Shown here piece by piece: positions 5,541 to 6,777 of a stretch of DNA of 6,777 nucleotides. Position 1 is the first letter of the stretch, and each line of letters opens with the position of its first letter. The DNA comes from Bacillota bacterium. GTDB taxonomy: Bacteria; Bacillota; Bacilli; Tumebacillales; Effusibacillaceae. Location of the stretch: assembly GCA_020059765.1 (NCBI GenBank), contig JAGVBM010000149.1, positions 1 to 6,777 of the forward strand, read 5' to 3'. The translations under genes were made by a program, and so were the position numbers. The notes under the pieces are model-generated. The model searched no databases. It was not told where the DNA came from and saw only the letters and a program-made list of their open reading frames with translations.

Positions 5541-6777
5541 CAAAGATCAAGAAACTGAAAAAAGTGTTGGCCGGCATCCTGCTTGGCAGTTTGGCGCTGA
5601 CCACCGCCGCTTGCGGCAGCTCCGCGCCGACAGGCAATCAACCGGCGGCAAAGTCCGACCAACCGGCGGAAATTCAATTCTGGTACTCCCTGAGCGGCAA
5701 GAACGGGGAAAAGATTCAGTCCATGGTCGAGGAATTCAACAAGTCGCAAAATGAAGTGAAAGTCACCGCTACATATCAAGGAAACTATTACGAGAATCAC
5801 GCGAAGGTTCTGGCTGCCATCGCGGCCGGCAACCAACCGGACGTAACGATGGTGGAAATCGCTTCGGTCGCAAGTTTTGCCAACGCCGGCGCCTTGGAAG
5901 AATTGAAACCTTACGCCGAAGGCAAAAACGGGACCGATCTGAACGACTATGCCCCCGGCTTGATGGGCAACTCCTACTGGAAAGACAAACTGTACGCGAT
6001 TCCCTTTGCCCGCAGCACCCCGCTCTTGTACCTGAACAAAGATATGCTGAAAAAAGCGGGGCTGAATCCGGAAGGACCGAAAACCTGGGAGGAGCTGCGC
6101 CAGTTCTCGAAAGCGATGACCAAGAAAGAAGGAGACAAGCAGACGTACGGGTTTTCCACCCCGATCGACATCTGGTTCTATGAAGCGCTGGTGTTTGAAA
6201 GCGGCGGCAAGATCCTCAGCGAGGATGGCAAGCAACTGCTGGTCAACAACAAAGAAGGAATTGCCCCTCTCTCCTTCTGGAAATCCATGCTTGATGAGGG
6301 CGTCATGAAATTTCCGCCGGGCGAGAAGTACAATGCGTGGGAAGTGGCGGAAAACGATTTTGCCAACGGGACGGTCGGCATGATCTTCACCTCGACGGGA
6401 AGTCTGGGCAGCTTGCTGTCCAAGGCCAAGTTTGACCTGGGAACCGCTTTCCTGCCGGCGAACAAGGATTACGGCGTTCCCACAGGCGGCGCCAACTTCG
6501 TGATCCTGGCGAAATCCAGCAAAGAGAAGAAAGAAGCCGCTTGGAAATTCGTCAAATGGATGACCGATACCAAACAAACGACCTCCTGGAGCCAAACCAC
6601 CGGCTACATGCCGGTCCGGACAAGTGCGCTGAACAGCGAGGAAATGAAGAAGTACTATCAAGAGAAACCGCAGTTCAAGGTGGCGGTGGAACAGTTGAAA
6701 TATGCAAAACCGCGCCCGGCTGCACCCGGTTACAAGGAACTGCAGGAAGTGATCATGAGCGAGATCCAGCGGGCGAT
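5537..6777 (+). CDS. ugpB: UgpB-like glycerol-3-phosphate binding lipoprotein (3' end outside window)
   Basis: This is the extracellular ligand-binding subunit of the importer. The frame runs open to the window edge, giving 413 complete codons; E. coli UgpB has 438 residues, so only the C-terminus is missing. A basic signal peptide (MTKIKKLKK) and hydrophobic stretch end in TTAAC with lipid-modified Cys26, then a Ser/Pro/Ala linker. By-eye comparison with remembered E. coli UgpB shows the same landmarks: QFWYSLSG, TYQGNYYEN (78-86), Glu107, STPLLYLNKD (160-169), Trp213, STGSL (286-290), GG at 317-318, TGYMPV (355-360) and Arg393. Positions corresponding to the known glycerol-3-phosphate contacts (Tyr, Glu, Ser, Ser, Gly, Tyr, Arg) appear kept. 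ATG 5537 has AAAGGAGGA (5520-5528) 8 nt upstream, the strongest site in the operon. This fits the usual excess of binding protein. A related glycerophosphodiester ligand is possible. Confidence 0.88.
   Translation, partial: MTKIKKLKKVLAGILLGSLALTTAACGSSAPTGNQPAAKSDQPAEIQFWYSLSGKNGEKIQSMVEEFNKSQNEVKVTATYQGNYYENHAKVLAAIAAGNQPDVTMVEIASVASFANAGALEELKPYAEGKNGTDLNDYAPGLMGNSYWKDKLYAIPFARSTPLLYLNKDMLKKAGLNPEGPKTWEELRQFSKAMTKKEGDKQTYGFSTPIDIWFYEALVFESGGKILSEDGKQLLVNNKEGIAPLSFWKSMLDEGVMKFPPGEKYNAWEVAENDFANGTVGMIFTSTGSLGSLLSKAKFDLGTAFLPANKDYGVPTGGANFVILAKSSKEKKEAAWKFVKWMTDTKQTTSWSQTTGYMPVRTSALNSEEMKKYYQEKPQFKVAVEQLKYAKPRPAAPGYKELQEVIMSEIQRA

Noticed and set aside
5483..6661. 392-codon open frame on the minus strand across ugpB
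   Set aside because: It is antisense to a confident lipoprotein gene, has no recognisable family, and is explained by codon bias of the + strand gene.

Overview
The window looks like chromosome from a Gram-positive Bacillota, probably a mid-GC member of the Bacilli (relatives of Alicyclobacillaceae or Paenibacillaceae are my guess). The reasons are strong AAGGAGG-type ribosome binding sites, TTG start usage, a lipoprotein-anchored ABC binding protein, a GlpP-type antiterminator and a Bacillus-style PhoP box. All genes are on the + strand. No RNA genes, insertion sequences, phage genes or CRISPR arrays are visible.

Layout: (1) 2-1102, the C-terminal half of a YyaL/SPATA20-family protein (DUF255 thioredoxin-like domain plus six-hairpin glycosidase-like barrel), cut by the left edge. 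(2) 1103-1282, an AT-rich regulatory interval. It holds four TTNANN hexamers spaced exactly 11 bp apart (candidate PhoP box), a plausible -10 element, a CGAATT half-site repeat, and a long hairpin followed by a T-run that looks like a leader terminator. (3) 1283-2558, glpP (glycerol-3-phosphate-responsive antiterminator) overlapping a HAD-superfamily phosphatase gene by 14 nt. (4) 2598-6777, a complete ABC importer set in the order ugpC-ugpA-ugpE-ugpB. The ugpB gene is cut by the right edge after 413 codons.

The genes from glpP onward are tightly packed (overlap of 14 nt; gaps of 39, 1, 12 and 46 nt) and read as one operon for scavenging glycerol-3-phosphate or glycerophosphodiesters. UgpB captures the ligand, UgpA/UgpE form the channel, UgpC supplies ATP hydrolysis, GlpP senses cytoplasmic glycerol-3-phosphate, and the HAD enzyme may release phosphate from the imported compound or act in housekeeping phosphate chemistry.

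The most interesting point is regulatory. The sequence suggests a two-input control in front of one operon: phosphate limitation through PhoP at initiation, and glycerol-3-phosphate through GlpP at a leader terminator lying upstream of glpP itself. If real, this places a Ugp-type importer under GlpP antitermination with GlpP autoregulation. This is inferred from sequence only.
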